Assembly: GCF_014642915.1 (NCBI RefSeq)
Contig: NZ_BMJE01000007.1
Location: 1 to 64,000, forward strand
Source of the DNA: Flavobacterium suaedae
Lineage (GTDB): Bacteria; Bacteroidota; Bacteroidia; Flavobacteriales; Flavobacteriaceae
DNA length: 64,000 bases
Reading direction: 5' to 3'
Shown here one piece after another: positions 1-8,906 of this stretch. The position numbers were made by a program, and so were the translations under genes. Position 1 is the stretch's first letter; every line of letters starts with the position of its first letter. The notes under the pieces were generated by a model, which was not told the origin of the DNA, searched no databases, and worked only from the letters and a program-made list of their open reading frames with translations.

Positions 1-105
1 TACGTTCATGTTGTACATGTACTGGGTGTAGTGTGGGTCTTGCTGGGCAGTCATGTCCGTGAACCCTAACAACGCCAGTAAACTGGCTAAGTATAGTTTT
101 TTCAT
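1..105 (-). CDS. PorP/SprF family type IX secretion membrane protein, N-terminal fragment
   Basis: Only the first 35 codons lie in the window; the gene runs off the left edge. The translation begins with a lipid-export type signal peptide (MKKLYLASLLALLGF) followed by QQDPHYTQYMYN, the hallmark start of mature PorP/SprF proteins. These are outer-membrane beta-barrels that help the type IX secretion system handle its substrates. Family members encoded next to large adhesins with a gliding-type (type B) C-terminal domain are usually needed for secretion of that adhesin. The gene lies 81 bases downstream of just such an adhesin on the same strand, so it is probably the dedicated partner. A hairpin separates the two genes. 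The identification rests on the N-terminal motif and the neighbour; the barrel itself cannot be seen. Confidence 0.85.
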   Translation of the reverse strand, partial: MKKLYLASLLALLGFTDMTAQQDPHYTQYMYNMNV

Positions 106-133
106 GCGGTGTGGTTATTTCTTTTTAATAATT

Positions 134-176
134 TAAAGGCATACTCCTGCGTATTTATGCAAGAGTATGCCTTTTA
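134..176 (-). terminator. Long stem-loop between adhesin and porP/sprF-like gene
   Basis: AAAGGCATACTC pairs with GAGTATGCCTTT (12 bp), with an inner TGC/GCA extension. On the minus strand the stem is followed by TTTAAATTATTAAAAAG, which is a weak U-tract. It could be a partial terminator that makes the outer-membrane partner less abundant than the adhesin transcript, or an mRNA-stabilising stem. Confidence 0.6.
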
Positions 177-186
177 CTATTTTATA

Positions 187-3100
187 TTATTGTTCTCTGT
201 TGATGTAAACCCATCCTGTTTTACTTTCTCCGTTTGCTCTCTTAATAGAGTAGAAGTAAGTACCTGTAGGTAGTTCATCACCCTCACTGCTTTGACCGTG
301 CCACTGATCTGTATAAGCTCCGTAACTGAATACTTCTTTACCGTAACGGTTAAAGATGCTTATTTGTGTTACACCTAGCGATGTAAGATCAAAGGTATCG
401 TTCATATCATCATTGTTTGGTGATATACCTCTAGGAATGGAACAACTTGTGTCTATAACATTTACTACAGTACTGCCTATACAACCATCTTCTGTAGTTA
501 CTGTTACAGTATAGTCACCTGCTTCCGGTATAACAACTTCCTGAGTGGTTTCAGAGAATCCGTTAGGACCTGTCCAAGTGTAGCTTGCTGTATCAGGGTT
601 AAATGAACCGTCAATATCCATAACATTTACCATGTATATTCCGTCTTCACAACCTTCTTCAAACATTATTGCCACAGCATCAGTATCCTGAGTTAATGCT
701 ATACTTTCTGTAGCAGAACAGTTGTTAACTGTTACTGTCACTTCATAAGTACCAAACTCTGTACCCTGGATGCTTGAACCTGTTTCTGCTGAAGCTACTC
801 CGTTAACTGTCCATGCATAGGTTGCATCTGCAGTATTAAAGTTATTAGCGTTTACAGCAATAGTAACATTGCTTGCCACACATGCGGTGTATGGACCGCC
901 AAGGTTAAAGTCCGGATTTGGTGTAATAGTTACAACAAAGCTACTTTCATCTGTACATGCTGAAATTGGATCAGTATCTGCAAGTATATAAATAGTTTGA
1001 GTTGTAGTTATTAAATCGCCTGCTGCAAGCATATCTCCTGTTCCGTCAGGACCTGTATAGTAATTATTATCAGGGTCAAGAGCAGGAAGTTCATAGCTGT
1101 CACATTCTGTTACATCGGGTAATACCTGAGCTACAGGGCTGTCAATTATTGTTACCTCAAAACTTTCTTCACTGAAACATACAAATGAAGCATCAGTTGA
1201 AGCTATATTCTCGCCATACACATAAATTGTTTGTGTAGTAGTTATTTCATCACCTGCATTTAACATAGTACCTGCTCCGTTAGGACCATCTACATCAGTG
1301 TAGTATGATAATCCTGCAGATAATGCCGGTAAAGTATAACTATCACATTCTGTTACATCACTCTGCGGAGCAATGTTCGGAGTTCTTACAAGTGTTATTG
1401 TAAACTCATTATCTACAGTACAGTTTGGTGTAGTTCCCGATTCAGCATATACATATAGCGTATATGTTGTTTCATTAACACCGTCAGGAATTGTAAATGT
1501 ATCACCTGCTGCATATGCAGTTCCTGTACCTCCCGGTTCACTAAAGTAGTTACCATTAGTTAAAGCAGGTAGTACATATGGGTTAGCATCATCACTACAA
1601 ACTAATACATCATCCGGAGCATCAGCATCTGGGGCTTCGTTTATAAACAAGTCAAAAGACTCCGTTACGTAACAAGTGTTATTATTACCTCTTGTTATTC
1701 TTATATAAATTGTTTGCTCTGTATCTGTAGTGTAGGTTTCAGGTAAATTATCATCATCGCCTATGTCTGCTGCATCCTGAGAGTCGTAGAACATAAAGTT
1801 ATATTCACTAAGATCAGGGAACATGCCTACAAGGCTCTCTGTTAAGTCAAACGTTCCTTCATTAGTTCCTTCATCAATACAAGCATTTAAATCTTGTGGC
1901 TCTTCAGGAGTTATAGGCTCATTAACATTTATTGTAATATTATTTTCTTTTACAATTTCTTCACCTGTACAAGCTGTATATGTTGCACGTGCAGTTAATG
2001 ATGTTTGTTCTGTAGCACAAAGCGTAATATCTGAATCACTTGAGTAGAACTCACCATCTTTAAGCCATTCGAATACAACACTTAAGTTATCTCCACTTGG
2101 TACAAATCTCCAAGCTTCGTTAGTAGCAGTCCAAGCACCCGTGTTTCTGTCCGCAGGTGTTATACCTTCAGTACCATCAGCGTTTTGTATACCAATTACA
2201 CCAACACCACCTTGCCAAGTTGTACAAGGAGTTCTTGTTTCTACATAAACTTCAATAATGTTAGATATCTCATATATTACTATCTGGCTTGTTTGTGTTC
2301 CCACACCAAGACCACAAGAGAATTGAGGTACATCATAATAGTTAACTACAAGCGCTCTACATGGGTAACTACCTAGTACTTGATAGTTAATATTTACATC
2401 ACTACCATCAACGTTAGGGTTAACATCTTGGTAAACACCATATATAGCGTTTAGTATAGGGAATGCAGGGTCTGGTACAGACTCGTCGTATGACCATGGG
2501 CAGAATCCACCGTTTGTCATATTGTTACCAAGTTGTACAACACCGTTTGAACCTACCTTAGCTTGGTTAAATGTTCCGCCATAGAAGCAGAAATCAAAAG
2601 GAAGATCTACAACAGGTGACCAAATATCATCAGTTTCTATATTTAATTCTGTTCCTCCAAGGAAAGGATAAGGAGGGTTGTATGCTATAGATTCAACCTC
2701 ATAAGAGTCAGTTTCTTTTAACTCATAGTAGTTTGCACTGAAATCAAAACAGTTATCGTCACCAGGACAGATATTTATTTCAGAATCAGGAGCTACAACG
2801 TCAAGGTCAGCACCTTCAAATACATCAATTGCAGCACAACCAGGAGGGCTGAATATACTAAATTCGTAAGGACCACTCCAGAAGCTCTCATCACCTTCGC
2901 CACATATTGCTCTTACATAGTACTCATAGAATAAGTCAGGGTTAAGACCTGTAACAATGTATGAAGGCTCATCTTCTACAGATATTACAGTTGTTGGGTT
3001 TTCTCCGGGGTAACCGTTATCAGCAACCTGAATTACAACTTCCCACTCTGTTTCTGTTCCTCCAGGAGTCCAGGTTAATTCAACACCATCAATACCATAG

Positions 3101-6100
3101 TTTTCAGAAAGTAAATCTGTTGGCTGCGGACATGTAATAGGGTCACAGTTAGGAATTCCTTCATATAGTAATGAGTTTTGTGCACCTGAACCCGTAGGGT
3201 GGTTAAATATTTCTTCATTCTGAGCGTTTTCAATAGATACACCTACTTCACCCGCAGAGAAACCTCCTGAGTTCCAGTAAAGTTCTAATGGTACACCAGG
3301 ACAAATGTTTACAAACTGAGATACAGGGTTTGTATCATCGGCTGCTGTAGGACCAGTCAATTCAGCAATTGCAATACCACCTTGGTATACTGTCATGGTA
3401 TTACCATTCCATCCGTCACCCCAAGAGTCAACCATTATAAACTCGTAAACACATTGGTCATCAAGAGGACAGAAAGTAGTATTAAAGCTATAAGGACCAG
3501 ACCATAAACTCATATCGTCAGTATCACATACAGATCTTACATAGTATTCATAAGACAGACCTGCACCTAAACCATCGTATGTGAAAGGATTAGTATCAGC
3601 AGCAGTACCAACAGTAGTGTCATCAGGAGCAGGGTCACCTGCATTTACAACATATACTTCCCATGCTGTAGCAGAACCTGTTTCAGTCCATTCAAGTACA
3701 ACTGAATCATTACTTACATCACTTACAGCAAGATCTATAGGCTGTGGACAAGTAATTAATGATAGTGCAACGTTATCAATAGCACCTGCAGGCGCAGTAC
3801 CTACACTACCATCATTTCTCCATTCGAAAATAAGTCTTAATGTTTGACCTGCGAAAGATGAAACATCTACTATTTCGTTAACTGTTTGCCAGTCTGAATT
3901 GTTATTGTAGTTACCACCAACTTGTACTCTGTCAGCAGCAGCAGTAATAAGCGTACCAGGAGTTGGGGAATAGGTTACAGGAACCATCCATACTCTTACG
4001 TAGTCACAACAGTTTTCTGCTTGGGCTTTCCAGTCAAAAGAAAGGTTAGCTTCTACACCTGTTGCAGGTATAGCAAGGTCTCTGTATGCATGCACTACAG
4101 AGCTTACATTATTAGTATAAGTGTTATTTGCACCACCATCGTTAGAGATGTATAAAGATGTATCCGGGCTGCTGCTTGTAGCAGTACCAAAGTACCATTG
4201 GTTTGTTTGGTCACCGTTACTAAGCGTCCAGCTTATTGTATCTTCAAAATCATCTTCAAAATCTAATTCAGCAGGAACCTGAGGTGTAGTAAACTGTACA
4301 GGACCTACCCAGAAGCTAGTGTCACCAGGACCACAGTTACTTCTTACCCAGAACCAGTATGCAGTTGATGGCGGTAATGAACCAATTGTTACCGTTTCGT
4401 CAGCTACGTTATCTGTTGGTACTGTAGTATCATCAGGAGTGTCAGGGCTTGTTGTAAAATAATAATCGAAAGTTGGCGATACAGATGTAGGACCAGTCCA
4501 TTCGAAAGTAGCTTCTTCATCCTGAAGGTCAGTAATTGCTAAATCAGTAGGAGCAGGACAAGTTATAACTGAAAGGTCTACATTATCTACAGCTGCAGGA
4601 GGGTTAGTTCCTGTAAATGCGTTGTTTGTCCACTCAAATATAAGACGAACTATTTGCCCTGAGAAATCAGCTGCTTCAATAACTTCATTTTCAGTTTGCC
4701 AATCAGATTGTAAGTTATGGTTACCACCTATTTGTATTCTGTCGGCGGCGGCAGTAATTTGTGTGCCTTCAGCAGGAGAATACGTTACAGGAACCATCCA
4801 TACTCTTAAAAAGTCACAACAACCTTGTGCATTTGCTTTCCAGTCGTACGATAGTAATAACTGATCTACAGCTGCAGGCATTTGTATATCTCTATATGCG
4901 TGTACTATAGATGCAGAGTTGTTAGTGTAAGCATTACTCACACCACCATCGTTAGTAATATATAATGCAGTATCAGGGCTGCTACTTGTTGCTGTACCCA
5001 CAAACCATTGGTTTGTAGCATCACCATTAACAAGAGTCCAGTTTACGGCACCTTCAAAATCATCCTCATAATCTAACACAGCAGGAACCTGAGGTGTAGT
5101 AAATTGTACAGGACCTACCCAGAAACTAGTGTCACCAGGACCACAGTTACTTCTTACCCAAAACCAGTATGGTGTAGATGGAGGAAGAGAACCGATTGTT
5201 ACAGTTTCGTCAGCTACGTTACCTGTTGGTGTTGTAGCATCATCCGGTGCAGTAGCATCAGTAGCAAAGTAGTAATCGAAAGTTGGTGATACAGATGTAG
5301 GACCAGTCCATTCGAAAGTAGCTTCGTCTTCCTGAAGATCAGTAATATCTAAATCAGAAGGAGATGGACAAGTAACTACAGAAAGCCCTATGTTATCAAC
5401 AGCAGCACCGGGTGGAGTACCTACACTACCATCGTTTCTCCATTCAAAAACAAGTCTTAAAACTTCTCCTGCGTATGCAGAACCGTCAAATATCTCTGTA
5501 ACAGTTTCCCAGTCAGAGTTGTCGTTATAGTTACCGCCAATTTGTATTCTGTTTGTTCCTGCTCCTATAAGCGTACCTTCAGTTGGTGTGAAAGAACCCG
5601 GAACAATCCATACTCTTAAATAGTCACAACAGTTTTCACCGTCTGCAAGCCAGTCAAAATTAAGAGCAAGCTGGTCTACAGCTGCCGGCATTTGTATATC
5701 TCTGTATGCGTGTACTACAGAAGTAGAGTTGTTTGTATAGTTTGTAGTAGCACCACCATCGTTAGAGATGTATAGTGCAGTAGTAGGGCTGTTACTTATT
5801 GCAGTACCAATTACCCACTGGTTTGTAGCGTCACCGTTACCAAGAGACCAGTTTGCAGTACCTTCAAAGTCCTGAGAGTAGTCCATTGTAGCAGGAACTT
5901 GTGTAGTTGAGAAAAGGAAAGGACCCGCCCATACACTAAAGTTACCATCGTTACAATCAGCTCTTACATAAAATTCGTAAGCAGTAGCTTCGTCTAAACC
6001 TGTAGCAGGATAATTAGAGTTTGAAGCAACTGTTGTACCTGCACCTGCAGGTAAACCTCCTCCTGCTTCCTGAACTACTATTTCCCATGATGTAGCACCA

Positions 6101-7413
6101 CTTGGGTTACCCCATGATAGCTCAGCAGAATCATTATCAACTCCAGAAGCAGAAAGGTTATCTGGAGCTTCACAGAATACTTGTTGTATTGTTAGTGTAT
6201 ATGGTGCTGTTTGTGGAGAGGCCCACGTAGAAATTACTATGTAGTAGGTTTGTCCTGCTGTAACAGCAAAGTTCTCTATAGAGACAGGGTTTCCTGCGAA
6301 ACCACCTACACCACCTGCTACACACGCCACGCCTATATCGGCACAGTCCTCATAAACAAACATTCCTGAATAACTACCGTTCTCAGTCATATCAATGTTT
6401 ATAGTTCCGTCAGCAGCAGCAGTATATTCATATACTACATCGTCTCCGTTAAGGTAGCCAGATGTACTACCACAGCCTGAAGCACCAGGGCTTCCACTGT
6501 AATCATCTCCGTAACCATCAGTATTATCTGTAGTGGTATATGGTAAAGATGTAATTTCTATAGCAGCATCACAAGTAGCTCCTAATGCAACTGTGCTAAA
6601 ATAAAAAGGTCCAGCCCATTCGCTGGTACCACCATCATCGCATATTGTACGAACGTAATACTTGTAGTCAGTACTTTCAGTAAGTCCTGTAGCTTCATAC
6701 GGTAAAGTACCGCTGTAAACTTCTCCGGAACCTGAAGGTATATCAAGAGCTTCAACTACTTCAATTTCCCACTCACTAGCCCCGTTAGGATCAGTCCAGG
6801 TAAGGTTAGCTGTGTCAAGACCAATACTATCAGTATCAAGATCTGTTGGCTCTAAACATTGCTGAAGTACAGACACGTTATCTATTAACCAACGGTCTCC
6901 GTTGTCTCCTACTAAAACAAAAGCAAGATACACATCTTGTCCTTCGTATGCCGCAGGAATATCTAAAGCAACTTCAACATAATCATCCTGAACAGGATTA
7001 ATTTCAAACTCAGTCCATTCCTCTACTTGATCATAACCTGCAAGGTCAGTAGGGTCTCCCGTAGTAACCATTATTCGGTATAATGATCCCTGATCTCCCG
7101 GTTGTGTCAATCTTGAGAAGAAGTGAAGTTGTGGGTTTGTTGGTACAGTAAACTGAGGGGTGATTAACCAGTCCTCAGGAATGCCTGAAGCAACATTTTC
7201 TTTGTTTACATACGCTGCATAATCGCCCTCGTATGGGGGTTGTAGTGGGTTGCCAAGTTGGCTTTGTGTCCACAATGCAGCCGGTCCTATGCCATTATCA
7301 TCAATGGTCCACCCGGCAGGCGGCCACGTACCCTCAAAGTCTTCTTCGGCAAGCTGCGCGAAGGAGCAAAGAGGTATTAATGACATGAAAAACAATAAGG
7401 TAATTTTTTTCAT
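187..7413 (-). CDS. Giant T9SS-secreted adhesin with fibronectin III modules and gliding-type C-terminal domain
   Basis: A 2408-residue exported surface protein. It has a signal peptide (residues 1-20, ending SFAQ) and a choice-of-anchor J/cleaved-adhesin domain (about 22-185, PEDWLITPQF and DRWLIDNVS). Next come a fibronectin III module, a PPC-like domain (about 275-410) and another fibronectin III. Three consecutive 270-residue modules follow (about 508-1315), each pairing an anchor-J-like domain with a fibronectin III. After these are a region with DSWGDGWNG, a nidogen-like stretch (DFCFYGGTF, KVGSNGVVQLGNN), three repeats of about 75 residues starting near 1950 (DVTECDSYTLPAL type), a PKD-like region and a gliding-type (type B) T9SS domain over the last 85 residues (RGISPNNDDMNDTFDL, FNRYGKEVF, LPTGTYFY). 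Type B substrates are typically exported by T9SS with a PorP/SprF partner, which is the next gene. Adhesion or gliding is inferred; the ligand is unknown. Confidence 0.88.
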   Translation of the reverse strand: MKKITLLFFMSLIPLCSFAQLAEEDFEGTWPPAGWTIDDNGIGPAALWTQSQLGNPLQPPYEGDYAAYVNKENVASGIPEDWLITPQFTVPTNPQLHFFSRLTQPGDQGSLYRIMVTTGDPTDLAGYDQVEEWTEFEINPVQDDYVEVALDIPAAYEGQDVYLAFVLVGDNGDRWLIDNVSVLQQCLEPTDLDTDSIGLDTANLTWTDPNGASEWEIEVVEALDIPSGSGEVYSGTLPYEATGLTESTDYKYYVRTICDDGGTSEWAGPFYFSTVALGATCDAAIEITSLPYTTTDNTDGYGDDYSGSPGASGCGSTSGYLNGDDVVYEYTAAADGTINIDMTENGSYSGMFVYEDCADIGVACVAGGVGGFAGNPVSIENFAVTAGQTYYIVISTWASPQTAPYTLTIQQVFCEAPDNLSASGVDNDSAELSWGNPSGATSWEIVVQEAGGGLPAGAGTTVASNSNYPATGLDEATAYEFYVRADCNDGNFSVWAGPFLFSTTQVPATMDYSQDFEGTANWSLGNGDATNQWVIGTAISNSPTTALYISNDGGATTNYTNNSTSVVHAYRDIQMPAAVDQLALNFDWLADGENCCDYLRVWIVPGSFTPTEGTLIGAGTNRIQIGGNYNDNSDWETVTEIFDGSAYAGEVLRLVFEWRNDGSVGTPPGAAVDNIGLSVVTCPSPSDLDITDLQEDEATFEWTGPTSVSPTFDYYFATDATAPDDATTPTGNVADETVTIGSLPPSTPYWFWVRSNCGPGDTSFWVGPVQFTTPQVPAVLDYEDDFEGAVNWTLVNGDATNQWFVGTATSSSPDTALYITNDGGVSNAYTNNSASIVHAYRDIQMPAAVDQLLLSYDWKANAQGCCDFLRVWMVPVTYSPAEGTQITAAADRIQIGGNHNLQSDWQTENEVIEAADFSGQIVRLIFEWTNNAFTGTNPPAAVDNVDLSVITCPAPTDLAITDLQDEEATFEWTGPTSVSPTFDYYFTTSPDTPDDTTVPTDNVADETVTIGSLPPSTAYWFWVRSNCGPGDTSFWVGPVQFTTPQVPAELDFEDDFEDTISWTLSNGDQTNQWYFGTATSSSPDTSLYISNDGGANNTYTNNVSSVVHAYRDLAIPATGVEANLSFDWKAQAENCCDYVRVWMVPVTYSPTPGTLITAAADRVQVGGNYNNNSDWQTVNEIVDVSSFAGQTLRLIFEWRNDGSVGTAPAGAIDNVALSLITCPQPIDLAVSDVSNDSVVLEWTETGSATAWEVYVVNAGDPAPDDTTVGTAADTNPFTYDGLGAGLSYEYYVRSVCDTDDMSLWSGPYSFNTTFCPLDDQCVYEFIMVDSWGDGWNGNTMTVYQGGIAIAELTGPTAADDTNPVSQFVNICPGVPLELYWNSGGFSAGEVGVSIENAQNEEIFNHPTGSGAQNSLLYEGIPNCDPITCPQPTDLLSENYGIDGVELTWTPGGTETEWEVVIQVADNGYPGENPTTVISVEDEPSYIVTGLNPDLFYEYYVRAICGEGDESFWSGPYEFSIFSPPGCAAIDVFEGADLDVVAPDSEINICPGDDNCFDFSANYYELKETDSYEVESIAYNPPYPFLGGTELNIETDDIWSPVVDLPFDFCFYGGTFNQAKVGSNGVVQLGNNMTNGGFCPWSYDESVPDPAFPILNAIYGVYQDVNPNVDGSDVNINYQVLGSYPCRALVVNYYDVPQFSCGLGVGTQTSQIVIYEISNIIEVYVETRTPCTTWQGGVGVIGIQNADGTEGITPADRNTGAWTATNEAWRFVPSGDNLSVVFEWLKDGEFYSSDSDITLCATEQTSLTARATYTACTGEEIVKENNITINVNEPITPEEPQDLNACIDEGTNEGTFDLTESLVGMFPDLSEYNFMFYDSQDAADIGDDDNLPETYTTDTEQTIYIRITRGNNNTCYVTESFDLFINEAPDADAPDDVLVCSDDANPYVLPALTNGNYFSEPGGTGTAYAAGDTFTIPDGVNETTYTLYVYAESGTTPNCTVDNEFTITLVRTPNIAPQSDVTECDSYTLPALSAGLSYYTDVDGPNGAGTMLNAGDEITTTQTIYVYGENIASTDASFVCFSEESFEVTIIDSPVAQVLPDVTECDSYELPALDPDNNYYTGPDGTGDMLAAGDLITTTQTIYILADTDPISACTDESSFVVTITPNPDFNLGGPYTACVASNVTIAVNANNFNTADATYAWTVNGVASAETGSSIQGTEFGTYEVTVTVNNCSATESIALTQDTDAVAIMFEEGCEDGIYMVNVMDIDGSFNPDTASYTWTGPNGFSETTQEVVIPEAGDYTVTVTTEDGCIGSTVVNVIDTSCSIPRGISPNNDDMNDTFDLTSLGVTQISIFNRYGKEVFSYGAYTDQWHGQSSEGDELPTGTYFYSIKRANGESKTGWVYINREQ
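3461..5890 (-). repeat. Three in-register 810-bp repeats inside the adhesin gene
   Basis: The anchor sequence GCAGGAACCTGAGGTGTAGT occurs at 4271 and 5081, and a close relative occurs at 5891, so the spacing is exactly 810 bp (270 codons). The third unit keeps the same register (GTAGT at 3476 against 4286), although its fibronectin III half has diverged. Units at 4271-5080 and 5081-5890 are nearly identical over long stretches of DNA, for example around 4287-4360 and 5097-5170. This points to recent duplication or gene conversion. Confidence 0.9.
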
Positions 7414-7442
7414 AGAATATAGGTTTAGCTAATTTTAATCTC

Positions 7443-7450
7443 CAAATTTA
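7443..7450 (-). promoter_or_regulatory. Bacteroidetes -7 element for the adhesin gene
   Basis: The minus strand reads TAAATTTG, an exact match to TAnnTTTG, 30 bases before the adhesin start codon. No clear TTTG -33 element is visible at the usual distance. Confidence 0.55.
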
Positions 7451-7548
7451 AAAAAATATAACTTATCCATAACATTTTATTGAAATTTAACACTAAAAGT
7501 TCGAAATACTTTTTTATAAAACAATCCTGTAAACAGTCTTGTTTTTCT

Positions 7549-7556
7549 TAAATTTG
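7549..7556 (+). promoter_or_regulatory. -7 element upstream of hflX that fixes its start
   Basis: TAAATTTG matches TAnnTTTG exactly. Transcription would start near 7563, which excludes the in-frame TTG at 7539 and supports ATG 7575. The -33 element is not obvious. Confidence 0.55.
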
Positions 7557-7574
7557 TTATATACTTACGAAATT

Positions 7575-8804
7575 ATGCTAGAGAAAGAAATAATAAATTT
7601 TGAAAAAACAGTTCTTGCAGGTATTATTACCCTTGAACAAGATGAAGATAAGCTGGAGGAATACTTAGATGAACTTGAATTTTTAACGTACACAGCAGGA
7701 GGAGAAGTTGTTAAACGATTTTCGCAACGTATGGAACGCCCTAATCCTAAAACTTTTTTAGGTACGGGTAAAATAGAGGAGATACATACTTACATTAAAG
7801 AAAATGATGTAAAAACCATAATATTTGATGATGAGTTAAGCCCTGCACAGCAAAAAAACCTGAACAAGATATTAGAGTGTAAAGTTCTTGACAGAACCAA
7901 CTTGATACTGGATATTTTTGCACAAAGGGCGGAAACTTCCTATGCGCGTACACAGGTAGAGCTGGCGCAGTGTCAGTATTTATTACCGCGACTAAGCGGC
8001 ATGTGGACTCACCTTGAGCGACAGCGAGGGGGTATTGGTATGCGTGGTCCCGGTGAAACGGAAATTGAAACGGACAGACGTATAGTGCGCGACCGTATAG
8101 CGTTGCTTAAAAGTAAAATTAAGACTATTGATAAGCAAATGTCTGTACAACGAAGTAACAGGGGTGCGTTAGTACGCGTTGCACTGGTGGGGTATACCAA
8201 TGTGGGTAAGTCTACCCTTATGAATGTAATTAGTAAAAGTGAGGTTTTTGTAGAGAATAAACTTTTTGCTACGCTTGATACTACTGTACGCAAAGTGGTT
8301 ATTAAAAATTTACCGTTTTTATTATCTGATACTGTAGGATTCATCAGGAAGTTGCCAACGCAGCTGGTAGAATCGTTTAAAAGTACGCTTGATGAAGTTA
8401 GAGAGGCTGATTTATTATTACATGTTGTAGATATATCGCATCCTGATTTTGAAGACCATATAGAATCGGTAAACGATATATTGCAAGATATTGAAAGTAT
8501 AGGCAAGCCTACTATTATGGTATTTAATAAAATAGATGCTTATAAGCCTTTAACTATTGATGAAGATGATTTAGTTACTGAAAAAACATCTCGTCATAAT
8601 ACGTTAGAGGAATGGAAAACTACCTGGATGGCGAATGTAGGTGAAGATAATGCTTTGTTTATTTCGGCTATTAACAAGGAAAACATGGAAGAGTTTAGGG
8701 AAAAAGTTTATGAAGCGGTTAGAGAAATACACGTAACACGTTTCCCGTATAATAACTTCCTGTACACGGATTATAAAGAAGGAGATTTAGATGAAGAAGA
8801 ATAA
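7575..8804 (+). CDS. hflX: Ribosome-associated GTPase HflX
   Basis: A 409-residue GTPase of the Obg-HflX group, which binds the large ribosomal subunit and rescues stalled or heat-damaged ribosomes. The N-terminal HflX domain contains RPNPKTFLGTGKIEE and the linker GGIGMRGPGETEIETDRR. The G domain starts near residue 206 with the P-loop GYTNVGKST, followed by the switch II motif DTVGFIRKLP and the guanine-recognition motif NKID. The length and domain order are normal for the family. I chose ATG 7575 because a -7 promoter element lies between it and the upstream in-frame TTG. The gene stands alone, divergent from the adhesin and convergent with the DUF5689 gene, from which a symmetrical terminator separates it. 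Confidence 0.96.
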   Translation: MLEKEIINFEKTVLAGIITLEQDEDKLEEYLDELEFLTYTAGGEVVKRFSQRMERPNPKTFLGTGKIEEIHTYIKENDVKTIIFDDELSPAQQKNLNKILECKVLDRTNLILDIFAQRAETSYARTQVELAQCQYLLPRLSGMWTHLERQRGGIGMRGPGETEIETDRRIVRDRIALLKSKIKTIDKQMSVQRSNRGALVRVALVGYTNVGKSTLMNVISKSEVFVENKLFATLDTTVRKVVIKNLPFLLSDTVGFIRKLPTQLVESFKSTLDEVREADLLLHVVDISHPDFEDHIESVNDILQDIESIGKPTIMVFNKIDAYKPLTIDEDDLVTEKTSRHNTLEEWKTTWMANVGEDNALFISAINKENMEEFREKVYEAVREIHVTRFPYNNFLYTDYKEGDLDEEE

Positions 8805-8851
8805 AATAGTAGTGCTACTATTTTTTTAAGCTTTAGTACTATAATAAAAAC

Positions 8852-8883
8852 AAAAAAGCGGAGCAATTGCTCCGCTTTTTTTT
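8852..8883. terminator. Bidirectional terminator between hflX and the DUF5689 gene
   Basis: The perfect palindrome GCGGAGCAATTGCTCCGC has an A-run on its left and a run of eight T on its right. It can therefore end transcription from both convergent genes. Confidence 0.9.
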
Positions 8884-8906
8884 ATATGGTTTGCTAACTA
8901 TAATTA

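Noticed and set aside
7539-7574. Longer HflX starting at TTG 7539
   Set aside because: The extension is not family-like and contains an exact -7 promoter element.
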